From Pterois miles (Eukaryota; Chordata; Actinopteri; Perciformes; Scorpaenidae): DNA of 64,000 nucleotides. The stretch is from positions 9,224,501 through 9,288,500 of the forward strand of contig CAMQGK010000565.1 of the NCBI GenBank assembly GCA_947000775.1, given 5' to 3'. This document shows positions 34,986 through 47,554 of the stretch, in pieces; position 1 is the stretch's first letter, and every line of letters begins with the position of its first letter. A model generated the notes under the pieces. That model saw only the letters and a list, made by a program, of their open reading frames with translations. It did not search any database and was not told where the DNA came from. The translations under genes and the position numbers were made by a program.

Positions 34986-36232
34986 CAGCTGTGAGTCTCT
35001 CGCTGACAAGCTGGGGCTATGCTCGGCTCGCGAATGGCAAATGATGACAAATGCGAAGACTATAGCTTGTGTGTGTCATGATGGCAAATTGTGTTCCTGG
35101 AGACACCTACTGCAGTGGGAACTACCTCAGAAGTGGTTTTCAGTACTTTGCCAGGTGTTAATATCTGTCTGTTGGTTAATTTGTCTGTCTGAGGACTGAT
35201 TTTGTCAATGCGATGGCATCACAACTGTGCAAGACTGAGTCATGAAACTGGACAGATATGTAGTTGAGTTCAAAGCAAAGACCGAGTTTGAAGATCCGAG
35301 CTGCGGACGTAGCGGGGTAGGAAGTTTGTAGGAAGTGGGTAGGAAGTGAGGAAGGGACCATTTGCCAGTTGCCTTCGATTCAATTGTTGCCAGAATGAAT
35401 ATGACCTGGATGAATAAGAACATTCACAGACAAGACAAAGGAACATGGAGCATTTCATATGAAAATGTTGTGATAAAGTTAAGGGTGGGGCAGAATATTT
35501 CACATTTGAGCAAAAAACTTTATCAAAGATGACAAATGTAAATATGAGGTTTGTATGAATGTGCAGCACTCAGCTGCCATTCCTAACGTGCTTCCCGTGC
35601 ACAAAGTGCCTGACATGCGATGTGATGAGCTGTGACTGTGTGCATCTGGATCAACCGGCTCTGCACCATTATTACTGTGATGCTAAACGCTGACATCTTG
35701 TTGCATAGCTTTCATACTCAGGAGGTGTTAAAGCTCCCTTTAGTGCTGACGTACAGCTGAGTTTGATCTCTGACACATTATCAGAGCATATTTTAGTTTT
35801 ACTACATCAGAAACAGAAAAACATTGATGTCAGAGTTTGGGAGCTGAGGCCAGATCTTTGAAACAATAGAGGGTTAATCCTCAAGGCTCTGCTGAGATGT
35901 GGCCAACTGTGATCTCTCTGATAGTGTCCATAGATTTGCTATTGTTCTGATAAAGGTGAGACGTATCAAAAGCTTTCTCTTGGCAATGATTTTATCCGAC
36001 CTCCCGTTCTTTGTGAGTTAGGTAATCGTCAGGGCACATTCAGGCTTGATGGGCAGAACTGAGCTTGTCTCTTCTTTACAGTTTCTCTGCTACATAACTT
36101 CCTCAAGGCATCGAGACAACAGCTTGAACTATTCATTTAGTAAAAATGCTGTTGCACAGACAAAGGTAGCAGATCTTAAACTATGCTTTGGTGTAGTGTT
36201 ATCTTCTATTGTGAAATCCCTTAGCACAGAAT
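34986..36232. other. Intergenic, no gene seen
   Basis: No coding pattern, RNA gene or clear repeat was recognised. Confidence 0.45.
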
Positions 36233-36672
36233 TTAAAGGAACAGCGTCTAGCAATTTTGGAGAATCTGTTAGTAGAAATGGACAATAAAATTCATAACTA
36301 TGTTTTCATTTGTGTATAATCACCTGAAAATAAGATTTGTTGTCTACTATGTTTCTACAGCAGATGAGCTTTGACAAACCAAACACTTCACTCTCTAGAG
36401 AGAGCCTTTCATGTTTTTATTATGTTACCTGAAGGCCACTGTAGTTCTCCAACATGATCCTGATGATGTTGTCTGACTTCCATTGCGCCTAATGTAAGTC
36501 ATTATGGTAAGGATGGCCTCTGAGCGAGGTGAACTGTGTTACCACGGTTTTGCACTTGGCGGCTCACATTACCACAGTCTTGGAAAGGTGAGTGAGCAGA
36601 AGGGTACTCATTGGTTTGCAAGATGCAGCCACACCGCTAGATGTTGCCAAATCCTTCACACTGTACCTTTAA
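36233..36672 (+). mobile_element. TTAA-ended MITE, full-length copy (440 bp)
   Basis: Starts TTAAAGGAACAGCGTC and ends CACACTGTACCTTTAA, so the termini are inverted repeats (TTAAAGG.ACAG.GT). Inside are GTGTATAATCACCTGAAAAT, CTCTCTAGAGAGAGCCTTTC and TTACCTGAAGGCCACTGTAG. The TTAA at both ends is the kind of target used by piggyBac-type transposases, but it belongs to a longer inverted repeat, so this is only a hint. Confidence 0.7.
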
Positions 36673-36949
36673 GCATATAATGTTTTAAAATGAAATTAGA
36701 TGGGTCTTTGGTTCCCAGCATGTTACTATTGATGATTAACAACAACTACTGTTACCATACCTCTAGTTATTTTATTCTTGAAGTCAGGAAATAAAAGAAA
36801 GGACTTGTTTTACAGTAGTTCTGCCCATTATTACATTTAGTTATGATAAAATATTACTGACTATAGCGCAAGCAATCAAACAAACTAAAGGCTTTCATTC
36901 ACAAGAACGCTGTTCATGGGACATTTACAGTGTTCACAACCAGCCTTGT
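36673..36949. other. Intergenic, nothing recognised
   Basis: No gene or repeat seen. Confidence 0.4.
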
Positions 36950-37150
36950 TTATTCCAGTTGAACCAAACCCTAGAGTGTTTACCCCCCTGGTGCGGTTTG
37001 TTTTGTTTGGTGTGAACGCAGGAATCGAACCCTGGTGCGGACCAAACAGCCGCTCCCTGGTCCACCAGTAAACCAGTCACAGGAAGTGTACCATTTTATG
37101 TCATTTCATTGGTTAGAAGAACGCTTCCTTTTCTTGTTTTGGTGAGCAAT
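36950..37150. repeat. Teleost repeat fragment (GGTGCGG-type)
   Basis: TGGTGCGGTTTGTTTTGTTT, then GGTGTGAACGCAGGAATCGA and ACCCTGGTGCGGACCAAACA. The wording (repeated CTGGTGCGG, 'gtgtgaacgc') fits a known kind of fish hAT-type MITE. Ends are unclear. Confidence 0.4.
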
Positions 37151-37780
37151 GGCTATTGGTGCATTTGCTAGCAAAATGTGGAGTGTCAGGGTACAAACCT
37201 GGACTCACGGCGCTGTCAGATGCCTCCTGAATATCTGAACGGTCAGAGAGCGGTACTCACTTACTCCAGAAGCTGGATAAATAAACTGAGCTATGCCTGC
37301 ATTAATAAATTATTTAATACCTGCTGCAGATGCTCCAGATCAACACCAACATGAACAGAACCTGAACCTGCTCCAAGTTTCACGATATCCCAGAAATTAG
37401 GAGCAGCTTGTTGTGTTTCTTGTCTCTTTACCCGCCATCTGTCTGACCAATAATCAAATGACCTTTCTACCCTTGACTTTTGTTTACAATTTCTGCACTG
37501 ATTGAGTTTTAGCTTTGTGAAAACAAACCAGACCAGCTATAAAACTGAAACAATGTGCAGTATCATCCTCTCATTGGTTTGGTTCAGGAAACTGACCTTT
37601 AGGTGTGACCTTAAGCCCAAACATAGTTCTTTCCTAAACTATAGTGGTTTTGATGCTGAAAATAAAGTGCCCGCGAGGGGCGTGCCCGCGAGGGGCGGTA
37701 TATGACGAGCTGGGATGAGAATATGTCACAGCCTCTTTCAATAAACCATGCCTAAAACCTCTTATAAGCAAAAATGTAAT
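37151..37780. other. Intergenic, with family fragment and a 15-bp doublet
   Basis: 37610-37660 (AAACTATAGTGGTTTTGATG) is a fragment of the unnamed dispersed family. At 37668-37697 the 15-base GTGCCCGCGAGGGGC occurs twice in tandem, a GC-rich island in AT-rich surroundings. Nothing else was recognised. Confidence 0.5.
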
Positions 37781-37986
37781 TTAAAGGAACAGTGTGTAAC
37801 ATTTGGGGGGATCTATTGGCAGAAATAGAGTATGTTTTCTTTAGTGTATAATCACCTGAAACTTAGGATTGTCTCTTCGGCCACCGTAGTTCTCCTACAC
37901 GCTTGGCACATGAGAGCAGTTTGAGTTGGTTGCAATCTGCAACCTCACTGCTAGATACCACCAAATCATCTGTACTACACCTTTAA
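37781..37986 (+). mobile_element. TTAA-ended MITE, internally deleted copy (206 bp)
   Basis: Starts TTAAAGGAACAGTGTGTAAC and ends TACACCTTTAA. It keeps GGATCTATTGGCAGAAAT, GTGTATAATCACCTGAAAC, CCTACACGCTTGG and GTTGGTTGCAATCTGCAACC but lacks the middle found at 36330-36430. Confidence 0.75.
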
Positions 37987-40086
37987 GAACAACGTTGTAA
38001 CTGCCCCTGCTGTAGTTGTGTTTTCATGCAGTTTAACTGTGCAATGCATGGTATTAATAGACTTTTCATGTACACTCTGTTTTCACTTTCACATGAGTGC
38101 TTAAGATAATTGAGTTCAACTAGAACTTTGTTTAAAAAGGTAATGGCAAGGATTATACTTGAATATGAAATACAAATAAAGGCCAGAACTAAACAAATAA
38201 ACATAATTTTCCTTAATAATATGTTTGCACTCCTTTTGCATTCATGTCCTTGATTGCTTAAACACTTTGCAAAAAATGTTTCCTCTCTCTAAATAGATTT
38301 CACTCAACTTGACAAATTGCTTCACGTGTTGATCTAGAGCCCAGATTAGAGTTAAGGTGACCCAGGTTGCACTGACTGACTGGGTCATGTGTTTCCCAAA
38401 CGTCCGTCTAGACGGACAGACAGCGCTCTGAGGCCCGTAACAACCCCCCGGTGTCCCCGAAAACAGGCATCTATTGAGCCAACCAACACACTTTCCACAA
38501 TGTCACGGACCGATTCATGTCAAAGTGGGGCTCTCCTTCCATGATTGGACTCAATTAAAGCCACTGAGACGTGAAAGCACGGCCCCCAGGAGCATGGAAA
38601 TCACACGTGTACACCTATAGTAGTATAATATGTGTTGAGCCATTACACACAAACACAGATAAATGCAGTCATTGTAGAATTTCCACCCTTTGCAGTACGC
38701 TTGGTGAATTACTGCTGTACTTTGGCTCCATCCCCAAGAGATATTGTTTGGAAAAATATGTTTTCTTTTTTCTCTTTTTCTGCAGTCATACAATACACGC
38801 ATTGATCTGACTGCTGGTGAGTCAGAGATAAATAGTTTTGGGCTGGAACATGCTGAATAGGTTCAACACATAGGTTGCTGGAAAATGCCTCTGTAATCCC
38901 TGTGATTTTTTTTTTCATAAAAGGTACTCTCCAGATGTACTCATGGATGTAAAGCCATCCATACACACAGAATATCATCAGTACCAAGGAATTTACGGTT
39001 CCCATGCCCGTTCCCTCCTTCCTCTGTCTCCAGGTGGTACTGTATGTTAACCTCTTGGTTCAGGAATGGTCTAGCAGATTAGGAACGTACTAACATATCG
39101 CTATCAGGAGGTGGACAGCTGTGGTGGTGAAAGATGCAGCTGTTGTTTGAAAGTGTGGACTATTAAGCAGATCACTCTGGTCCTTTACTGAGTATGTACA
39201 GGATGGCTTTTCAGTGAAATTAGTTACAACACATGAGATTTTAAAGGTGCACTCGCTCCATTGCATTCACTTCACAACAAGTCGTTGCCAGTTTATTGCA
39301 CAACCTGCTTACTGTATGGTGGCGCAAAGTAAGACTCAAGTCATGTCAAATAATGACGTGGTAGAGTGAAAGTCATTTTGCAACACGTAGCTATAGGCCT
39401 ACATTAGCTATAGATTTAGTTTACTTTGTGCAGCGATGTTTCAAGATTAATTTAACGTAATCTGAGGATATTTCTACATTTATTTAACGTGACACCTGCG
39501 TCGCTATATTATTGCTCGCAAGCCTTGTTAGAAAACATTATAGTGTTCTATGTTCTGTTTTTAGGTGTAGCTGTAGGTTGTACATTTCTTTTTGTCTGAA
39601 CTATAAGATGTAGAAAAACTGTGGCAGTGTTTGTTAACCTTAGGTATCAGTAGGCATCGCTTTAAGCCTAGAATTTGTTTTTTCTGCTCACCATCATGTT
39701 GTTATTAGCAATAGATACCAAGTACTGATTCAGCCATACATGCATCTTTTCAGCCAGCCAAATTTCACCTGGGCGCATCCCACATAATCAGCTGTGCTGC
39801 TCATCCCACAAATGCCTGATCCTTACAAGCTGGACATCATTGTGAAGGAAAATAAACAGGCTTTCTAACAATGTAAAACACAATGGCAATTACGATTGTA
39901 ACAAGACAGAAATAATCCACCAAGCTCAAATTTCCAAATGCTTTTTTTCTGTTTTAAATACATGGTTAATGTTGACAAAACAAAAAATGCAACAAAAGTA
40001 TTGGTTAGCGTTTAGTTAAAAAAAAAAATTGTGTTGTATGTTTGTTACGTTATTAAGATACAGACATAAACTGAAATAAGTGAATG
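37987..40086. other. Intergenic, no gene seen
   Basis: No coding pattern. A perfect 16-base palindrome (GTCCGTCTAGACGGAC) lies at 38402-38417. Otherwise nothing was recognised. Confidence 0.45.
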
Positions 40087-40190
40087 TTGACTTTTGGTTT
40101 CACACAGGACACAAACAGTAGTTTACTGGGTGAAAGTCCTGTGTTTGTTTGATCCATCCACCCTGACCTCCTCCTTGCATGGACTATCAC
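40087..40190 (+). repeat. Unnamed dispersed family, middle module
   Basis: GACTTTTGGTTTCACACAGG, ACACAAACAGTAG, then GAAAGTCCTGTGTTTGTTTG and CATCCACCCTGACCTCCTCC. Confidence 0.65.
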
Positions 40191-40221
40191 TACAAACATA
40201 TTTGTGATACGTCAAAACAAA

Positions 40222-40530
40222 AATAATGAATCCATCTGCAACCGCTTACCCCATTAGGGGTTGTGGGGGGGCTGGAGCCAATTCCAGCTGGCACTGGGTG
40301 AAGGCGGGGTTCACCCTGGACAGGTCGGCAGTCCATCGCAGGGCACATAGAGAAAGACAACCATTCAGGCTCTCATTCAATTTAGTCGTCAGTTAACCTG
40401 CACATCTGTGGACTGTGGGAGGCTGCAGAACCCAGAGACAGCCCACGTTAACATGGGGAGAACCTGCAAACTCCACAGAACCTGCGACCCTCTTGTTGTA
40501 AGGTGACAGTGCTGACGACATGGCTGCTTA
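40222..40530 (-). mobile_element. tRNA-derived SINE of the V-SINE/mermaid type, minus strand
   Basis: Complement of the element at 62395-62768. In order it shows CATCTGCAACCGCTTACCCC, GGCGGGGTTCACCCTGGACA, GTCCATCGCAGGGCACATAG, TGGACTGTGGGAGGCTGCAG and GGGGAGAACCTGCAAACTCC, then a degraded tRNA-like head near 40500-40530. The tail (complement of GATGGAT) is at the left. Confidence 0.8.
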
Positions 40531-40606
40531 TTAGCAACACAGGAGGATGGAGAAACTAGTTGCCACTCTTTGTTTGATTGTCCCCCTCACCCTGTGTTTT
40601 TCTCAC

Positions 40607-40607
<1 letters not shown>

Positions 40608-40654
<47 letters not shown>
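40608..40654. repeat. (GT)n microsatellite
   Basis: About 23 TG units, uninterrupted. Confidence 0.95.
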
Positions 40655-40655
<1 letters not shown>

Positions 40656-41434
40656 TGGGATTGTTATTAGCTTCACTGTAAAGCCCCTATAATTCTCTTA
40701 ACGGGGACACATGAACAGGAGCCTCACTGTTTCTGTGTGGCTGTTGGAAAATACACTCGGCCCCTCTCGCTGTAATAAATCGTATCTGCTCACAATGCCC
40801 AGCACCATGGAGCCGTGGAAGGAATTATCGCTCGTTCCTGCTGTCGCTGAGGCCATGCATGCTTCTGACTGTGAACTCAATCTGTGTTTGTGTGTGTGGA
40901 CCTGCATGCAAAGGTGTTGAACAGCGTGTATGGGCCTTTGTCCCTGTTTATGTACCCTGAATGTGTGCATAAATGTGTGTAAATGCTTTGTGTGTGTGTG
41001 AATGTGTGTTGTGCTGCCACACCCACCACGCCAGCCTTTCCAGATGAACCCAACAGACTGAAGCTGGTAAATGTGTCTTTCATAATATTATCTCCACTCT
41101 ATTATTTCACTTCTGTCAGTCGAGGGCATTCTCTACATTCCACCAGACCAGGTTCCTGTCAGTTACATTCACTCATCCAACATGGGAGGTTTACACAATC
41201 TGACAACAGCTCCATCGACCCCCTCCAAAGAACCTGCAGGGGACTCTGTACACCTGTACAACAGTGTCAGATCAGTCGCAGGACTGATACTAATGATTCA
41301 CTTTGTTCAGCATATTCGGTTTGTATGATATCTTACAGTACAAAATAGTCATTCCTCCTTTTTCTTTCATTTTCCTCCAAATGTCTAGCAACACGTATCA
41401 CTTTTCGCTTGTGCATACAGTCTTTTCAGAATAA
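40655..41434. other. Intergenic, no gene seen
   Basis: Contains a 121-codon open frame at 40983-41348 without recognisable domain or coding bias; nothing else was recognised. Confidence 0.4.
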
Positions 41435-41600
41435 ACTTCTGTCTTCACAGGAAACAACTTCCTTAGGTTTAAGTAATAAAACTACTAAAGTTCAGGAAAA
41501 GATTGTGGTTTGGCTTGAAATTACTATGGAAGCGGTATTACTTGAGTGTGTATTTTACGTGACAAATAATTCAGTGTTGGCTTCTGGTTTCACACGGGAC
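41435..41600 (+). repeat. Unnamed dispersed family, first and middle modules
   Basis: CTTCACAGGAAACAACTTCC and TTAGGTTTAAGTAATAAAAC, GATTGTGGTTTGGCTTGAAA, then TGGCTTCTGGTTTCACACGG. The opening phrase also occurs at 12474-12500. Confidence 0.6.
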
Positions 41601-42051
41601 ATACCACCTATCCATATCCATCCTAATTTCTCTAAAGAGCAATATATAGACTCATCACTGATGACCCACTAGAGCTGTGTAACTGTGTCTGTCTGTGTCT
41701 GCAGAGACCCTGCAGCCCTCTGTTTTCTCATTTATGTTCCTTGTGCTTTGCTTGGGAAGTTTCTTGGCATCAGAAATTGGACACTGGTTGTGTAGCCCTA
41801 ACACTCACATCTAAGACTAAGCTATGAAAAGTACAAAAAAAAATGTGCATATAGCAAGGCAAAGTGTCAAATGGACAAATCTTGTGCCAAAACAGAAGTG
41901 AATCTGGGGTTAATGCTACAGGTGGTACACTGGGCTGTGTTCTGGCAACCACTTTCAGGGGTGTGTGCATCTGATGTCTAACTTTGAATGTTGTGTTTAC
42001 AAATAATAAGCAACTATAGTTTGCCATAAACAACTGAGCCACTGTGTGGCC

Positions 42052-42365
42052 CTATAGAGTTCTGACAGCAGATTTTGCTGCATTGCTTCTCGCCTGCAGC
42101 TGCTGGTTTGCTGCTTCATGAGTGCAATGAGAAGGTAGGCACTTTACCTGAAGAGGAATCCATGACCTTAAGGACATCTTTTCCACCAGTGGCTGGAGGC
42201 AACCTTCTCTGCAAGCCGAGCAGACAGCTCTTTGGCGTGGGCTTGCAAAGACTTGACGATGGCTGGACTAGATGGACTGGATCCTGTAACAATGACAGAC
42301 TCCGACAGGCGCCTGCAGCAGAACTCATTCTGCAGGTTTTTCTCCACAGCCTTTCTTGGTGTTCT
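42052..42365 (-). pseudogene. Coding-like, frame-broken stretch of unknown identity
   Basis: On the minus strand, 42365-42171 is open for 65 codons without an ATG and reads NEFCCRRLSESVIVTGSS, SPAIVKSLQAHAKELSARLA and EKVAS, with a protein-like composition. A stop follows at 42168. In another frame, from about 42190 down to the stop at 42052, the reading LVEKMSLRSWIPLQ continues through HEAANQQLQARSNAAKSAV. A single frameshift near 42190-42200 would join the two. The opposite strand is also open (42075-42647), so the coding signal is ambiguous. I recognise no domain. It could be a decayed gene copy, a piece of a mobile element, or chance. Confidence 0.3.
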
Positions 42366-43724
42366 TCACATCCGGGCAGAAACACATTTGTAACCTCCTC
42401 ACAAACAACTCAGATCCAGTCATTGCTTTGCAAGTCTCAGGTCAAAAATCAAGTCCTGAGTCGAAACAAAAAAAACAAAAAGAAATCCCAGGGGGGGTAC
42501 CAGAAGTACTCAGATCTGTTACGTGCTTATACATGCTCAGTCAATGTCCTGCTGGACAAGAATGACTACCAAACGCTCTGTGTTTGGCTGGATCCAACTC
42601 AAAAGCCCCAACAAAATTATTTACAGAGGCTGTTTAGCCATAATTGAGAGTAACAGTTCCATATATCCTGGTCTGGTCTGGACCAGAAATTACACATCTT
42701 AACTTATGGGCGTAGAAGGCAATGCTTTTAATTTCCTATACCCTGCACTTATGCAAAAGAAAAAACAGGCATTATCCAGCAGTGGAAACCTCCAAATTAA
42801 CTCCAGAAGTTTGATCGTTAACTGTGGAGGAGCGTTTGGTGAATGAGCTCAGGTCAGCTGGGGACAGTAGGCCACACATTGATCATAAGCAGAACGAGAT
42901 TAACCCAGTAAGTGAATTAATTAGAAACCAAGACTGATCTAGGCCTGAGGCCAGCTACCCCACTAACAAGAGAGAGAGAGAGAGAGAGAGAGGACCCAGA
43001 CCACATGTGGGTACACCCACATCTGATGCTGCCATATCACAGAGCCCAACTCTTGTTTTTAACCTTTGTTTATCCAGGGAAAATTCACTGAGTACTGAAG
43101 GCTCTTATAGCTGCATCCTTCTTGATAGTCAGACAGTATTTATTTATTTATTCACCTTTTTAGACCTTGATACCGGTAGCTGTCCAGCTGTGGATTGTAG
43201 CTGTAAATGTTAAAGAAATTTTGTTTTGATTTTGGTTTTTGCTCATTATTCCCTTTAAATATGATAAAATTGTACACTTGAACTTAATTGCTGAGATCTG
43301 GGAACTGGTGACACTGCAACCATGAGCGGACAGGTCGTACACAATCTTATTTTTAGGAGGAAGCAATGACAAACATTAAAAACTGTTCTTGCAGATTGGC
43401 TTCCTGGTTCAACTTTCACTTAAACTACATTTTTTTCCACACAATGAGGAACCATTATGTCAGGTGCACTTACTTTCTGTTGCACTTGGTTAAGAAGTTA
43501 AGCGATAGCTGCTCAGTGTAGGATGAACCCTCAGGTGTCAGTGTACTCTAACAGAGGTTGGATAGTTGAAAAGTGTCTGAAACAATTTCCCTGACACCTT
43601 TCAATTACGATTGGCCAGGTGCCCTGTCTGCTAAACCCCTGTACAACTAAACCACATTGTGAGTTACATTTCAAGGGAAGCATATTTTGTCATGGATTTG
43701 ACGTCACACTAATTTGTTTGTAAT
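42366..43724. other. Intergenic, no gene seen
   Basis: 42435-42475 (CAAGTCTCAGGTCAAAAATC) looks like a fragment of a fish repeat. A (GA)n tract is at 42969-42992. No gene was recognised. Confidence 0.4.
42969..42992. repeat. (GA)n microsatellite
   Basis: Twelve AG units. Confidence 0.95.
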
Positions 43725-43890
43725 GATAGTCCACATGAGGAAGAGGTCAGGATGGTGGTCAAACAATGGACTTCCCCAAGGAGGCCACTGTTTGTGTCAT
43801 TTGCGAAAATAAAAGTCAATGTTCACTTCTTATTTTAATCACCATGCTTTCTACTAAACCTAACCAAGTAGGTATTGTTTGCTTTTTTTG
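43725..43890 (-). repeat. Unnamed dispersed family, partial copy
   Basis: GAAGAGGTCAGGATGGTGGT, then CCAAGGAGGCCACTGTTTGT and CTAAACCTAACCAAGTAGG, the complement of the middle and first modules in the expected order. Confidence 0.55.
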
Positions 43891-45294
43891 CTGTGTTTCA
43901 TTTCAATTTTGAAGCCATTTTAAGGAAAATCATGATGGTACATATGTTGCCTCAACCAAACAAAGTAGGTTTGTTGCATTTTCATTTTGTTCGTCAATCA
44001 CATGTTTAAAACTGCAACTGTAATCCGGAAGAATATATGTTTCCCTTAGAACGTAATTGAGAATGCAGTTTAGTTGTATGTAGAAGACAAGGTTGGGAGG
44101 TGAGAAAGCAAGTAGGGTTTGATATTCTCTCTCAAGCTTTCTTTTTTAGTCTTTGTTCAACTTTTTCTGTCATTTTCCGTGTGCACAGCCGAGTGCAACC
44201 TTCCAGGAAAGACTCTGAAGATGTGTGACATTATCCCCACATTTAAACGATTATTGTGTCACGCCTCAATGACAGCTGGCTTTTCACTCCTCTTTTGAAT
44301 GTGGCCATTTGGATCAGCTAAACACTTTTACCCTACAACAAAATACATCGTACAAACTAGTCTTTGTGAGCATAGCCATGCTTTTACCTATTCATTTTAG
44401 ACGTAACACCAATTTTCTCAATCATTTGCCTTTTGTGGGAAATCAGCAAAACCTGAAAATTATGAGCCTTTAATGACCCAATGGAGCCAAAGGTTCCATC
44501 TATCTGCTGAGCCATTTGGGGAAAACCCTGCAAGGCTACGACATTAGGACACAGATTGTTCTGTGATGACTGTTTTCAGGCACAAGGAAAGCCTGTCCAT
44601 TCACATCAAACCTTTTTCTTAGGAATCCATGACACAGCTATTCCTGCCAGCTCAGAGGAAAAAGTACACAGTGTCATTTACGCCCTCTGGGATCATTTCC
44701 CTCCACAGTGTTTTGATATTTTCCCTCTTGATTATGTTGCTGAAGAGACTCCATTGGGGGAGTCCTTGCCAGGCTTTTCTACTATACCCCCCTCCTCTCC
44801 TGCTCCCCCACTGTGGTGACAATACACGGAAGCAGCCAGCTGAGGCTTATTTGGGTAACAAGAGAGCGCTCTCTGGGGTATCGTTTTCACATCCAGAGCT
44901 CCAAAACATGCCGTCATATCCTCTCTGCTACCAGGCGGCATACAATGCTCTGACATGGGACAATGTGAGCCAGAGGATGAGGGCGTGTGCCTGCATGACC
45001 GCCGGGCTCATGGACAGATTTACACAACCGAAGCCCCATTAGCAGAGGAGCTTTCCACTGACAGGCTGAGGAAATCCCTGCTCCAGACCCATACGTGTCC
45101 AGCCACCATCTCCCATCTGGACTGCACCACGTGGTCATAGGGGTGTCCTCAGACTTTCCCTAATCAGCTGCTTCTATGCAGTCCTTTTTTTTCACCATGG
45201 GTTTTCCCTCTTTCTATGGTATGTCCATGTAAGAGTTAATGTGATAGAGCATGTGTGTAGGTCCTCCTGAATGCATATGTTGTACATTTTAGCG
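43891..45294. other. Intergenic, no gene seen
   Basis: 44556-45140 is open in several frames (up to 137 codons) with mixed GC content, but none shows a domain or splice consensus that I would trust. Confidence 0.4.
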
Positions 45295-45321
45295 GTGTGT
45301 GTGTGTGTGTGTGTGTGTGTG
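45295..45321. repeat. (GT)n microsatellite
   Basis: Thirteen GT units. Confidence 0.95.
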
Positions 45322-47554
45322 GTGAGAGGCTTTGGAAGGAATTTCATGGGATGATAGGGTTTCCCTGTCAGGCTTTTGACAAACTCTCCTGCATCCTACG
45401 GAATTCCCTGGCATGTGGCAGACGACATCGCTACTCCTTCACGCCTCTGGCCTTTTTCCTGTTTGATATACGATCGGAGGATCTGACTGACGACTTATGA
45501 ACAAAATATTTTTTAACCCTCTGAGATGCACATGGATGCGTGCAGTATAAATGTATTACTTTTTGCCTATTCTGAAATGGCGTTTCTGCATACCGAATGA
45601 ATGAATTACATAAACTAGGTATCACTGTAAAGCCGAGTCTCTTGTGGATCCAATGAGCCCATTATATTCATGTGTGATGATGTTAGTCCCATAATAACCA
45701 ATTCATTGTAGTGAGACCATTTTTTGAAACTTTACCTCTGTGTATAAAATGACCTGTGGTGACCTCTGGGATAATCACAGTCTCATGAATTTACAGCCAC
45801 AAACTAGAGTCCTAGAGCATTCAGAGGATGGATGATTTTCCCACCTAGATTGACAATAAAGGGGTTTTCCAAGCTGTTTATCATATATAAGTACCATCCA
45901 ATCGCAAGCCAATCACCAAAAAATACAACTCTTGCAGGAATCTCAAAATGTCAAACTTTTTCTATAGTTTTCCTCAAGGTCTTGGTCTCTTGTGGGATTA
46001 CTGATCATTTTAATCAATTCTTGAATGGTAAAATTTAGCACCAAATCTGTGTAACAAATGGTATCAACCTCAAAATTACTGCAGCAACTTATGAGACATA
46101 ATAATGTGTACAATTAATTTCAATCCATTAATTGATTATTTAATTCATGTTTATAACTGCTTTATGACTAGAACAATCTGATACAGTGCTGAGCTGCATC
46201 TCAAATTAGCTTTCAGATGATGTACACCACTTCCATTTGATATCTACTGCTGACCTGCTATCTTCCCCTAAAAACCCCTAAAAACAGGTCTGTTGTGGGT
46301 CTCAGAGGGTTAAAAACTAAAAATATGCCACATTCATTCACAACAGTTGGTCTAATTATTAAAATTAGATGATGGCAAATACTAATCTTCAATTGTCCAA
46401 TGTCTGTATATAATGTTATATATGTCTTTATTTCAAACCAACTTTTCTTAAGCGGGTTTGGCATATCAGGTGGTTTATCTGTCAGGTTTTCATTTGTTCT
46501 CTTCCTTTTCTGCAGCTTTCTGTTGCTGTCAAGCACTGAAGTCAGTACAGGTCTAAAAAGGACTATATATGGTATGTATGGTATGCTGCGTTCTACTGTT
46601 CATTATTAGTTGTTTGGACTTGAACAGAGGCTATCAAATTATCCTGTGATGGTTTCCTGTGTGTGTGGCAGTTTTACTTAAGGCTACAGCTCATACATCT
46701 CATTTAGCTAGCCTGCACGTTACCACGCTCATCACTAATACGAATTTCAAGGCTGCAACCAATATTGATTTGTGCCTGGATCACTCTTCAATCAACTGAC
46801 TGACGACTTGAAAGCCTTGCTTTGCTAGGTATAGCTCCAAACAACTATAGCTGACTCCTCACTACTCTTAAGCGGCTGGTAGGGGCTGCACGTGCTCTAG
46901 TTATTAGGAATATTGTTTACTGGGGATTAGAAATTGTTTATGTCCAGATTTGCATGGTTTGGTAAACCGCAAATGTCAGTCTAGCATAAAACAAGACATA
47001 AAATGCTTCGGGTCGTGTGAGATGCAGCTGAGACGCAGCTGCATAGATTAAAATCGGAGCTAATGTGTTGCACGAGACGTGCAAAGTGAAAAACACGTCT
47101 GTTACACTTGTGGTCTAGACTGGGATTAGAGAATTGTTTGTCTGTATTGATTCAATCAGTTTCATCAGTGGTTATTGCAAGTGCTGATCTGAACTCTACT
47201 GAGTAGGCTTTTGTAGTTTTTGTAGAGATCCTCTAAAACCCCTTCCAGAACCGCTGGAAGTCTCTGCAGTCTTGTCTCCCTTTGGTTTACAACTGGCACG
47301 CCATTTTTCCAACAAATATATTTCTCATTGTGGACTCCTTAAAAATACCATTCGGCCTTGTAAACTATAAAGCAGCTTGTCATTTACTCTCGCTGTGGAA
47401 CCTTCTTTTCCTCTGATGTCTTATTTTGGATCAGAACTCGTCCCGTCTGGCGTGAGTCAGCCATGTTGTCCCAGAGCCCAGTACAGTATCCAAACCCACA
47501 GAACCAGCAAGGGATGGTGGTGGGGGGGTGTTGTTATGTAACCTCCCTACCACT
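45322..47554. other. Intergenic, no gene seen
   Basis: AT-rich, no coding pattern and no repeat that I could identify. Confidence 0.45.

Noticed and set aside
44556..45140. Overlapping open frames that might be an exon
   Set aside because: Open in several frames at once, with no domain, no codon pattern and no clear splice sites.
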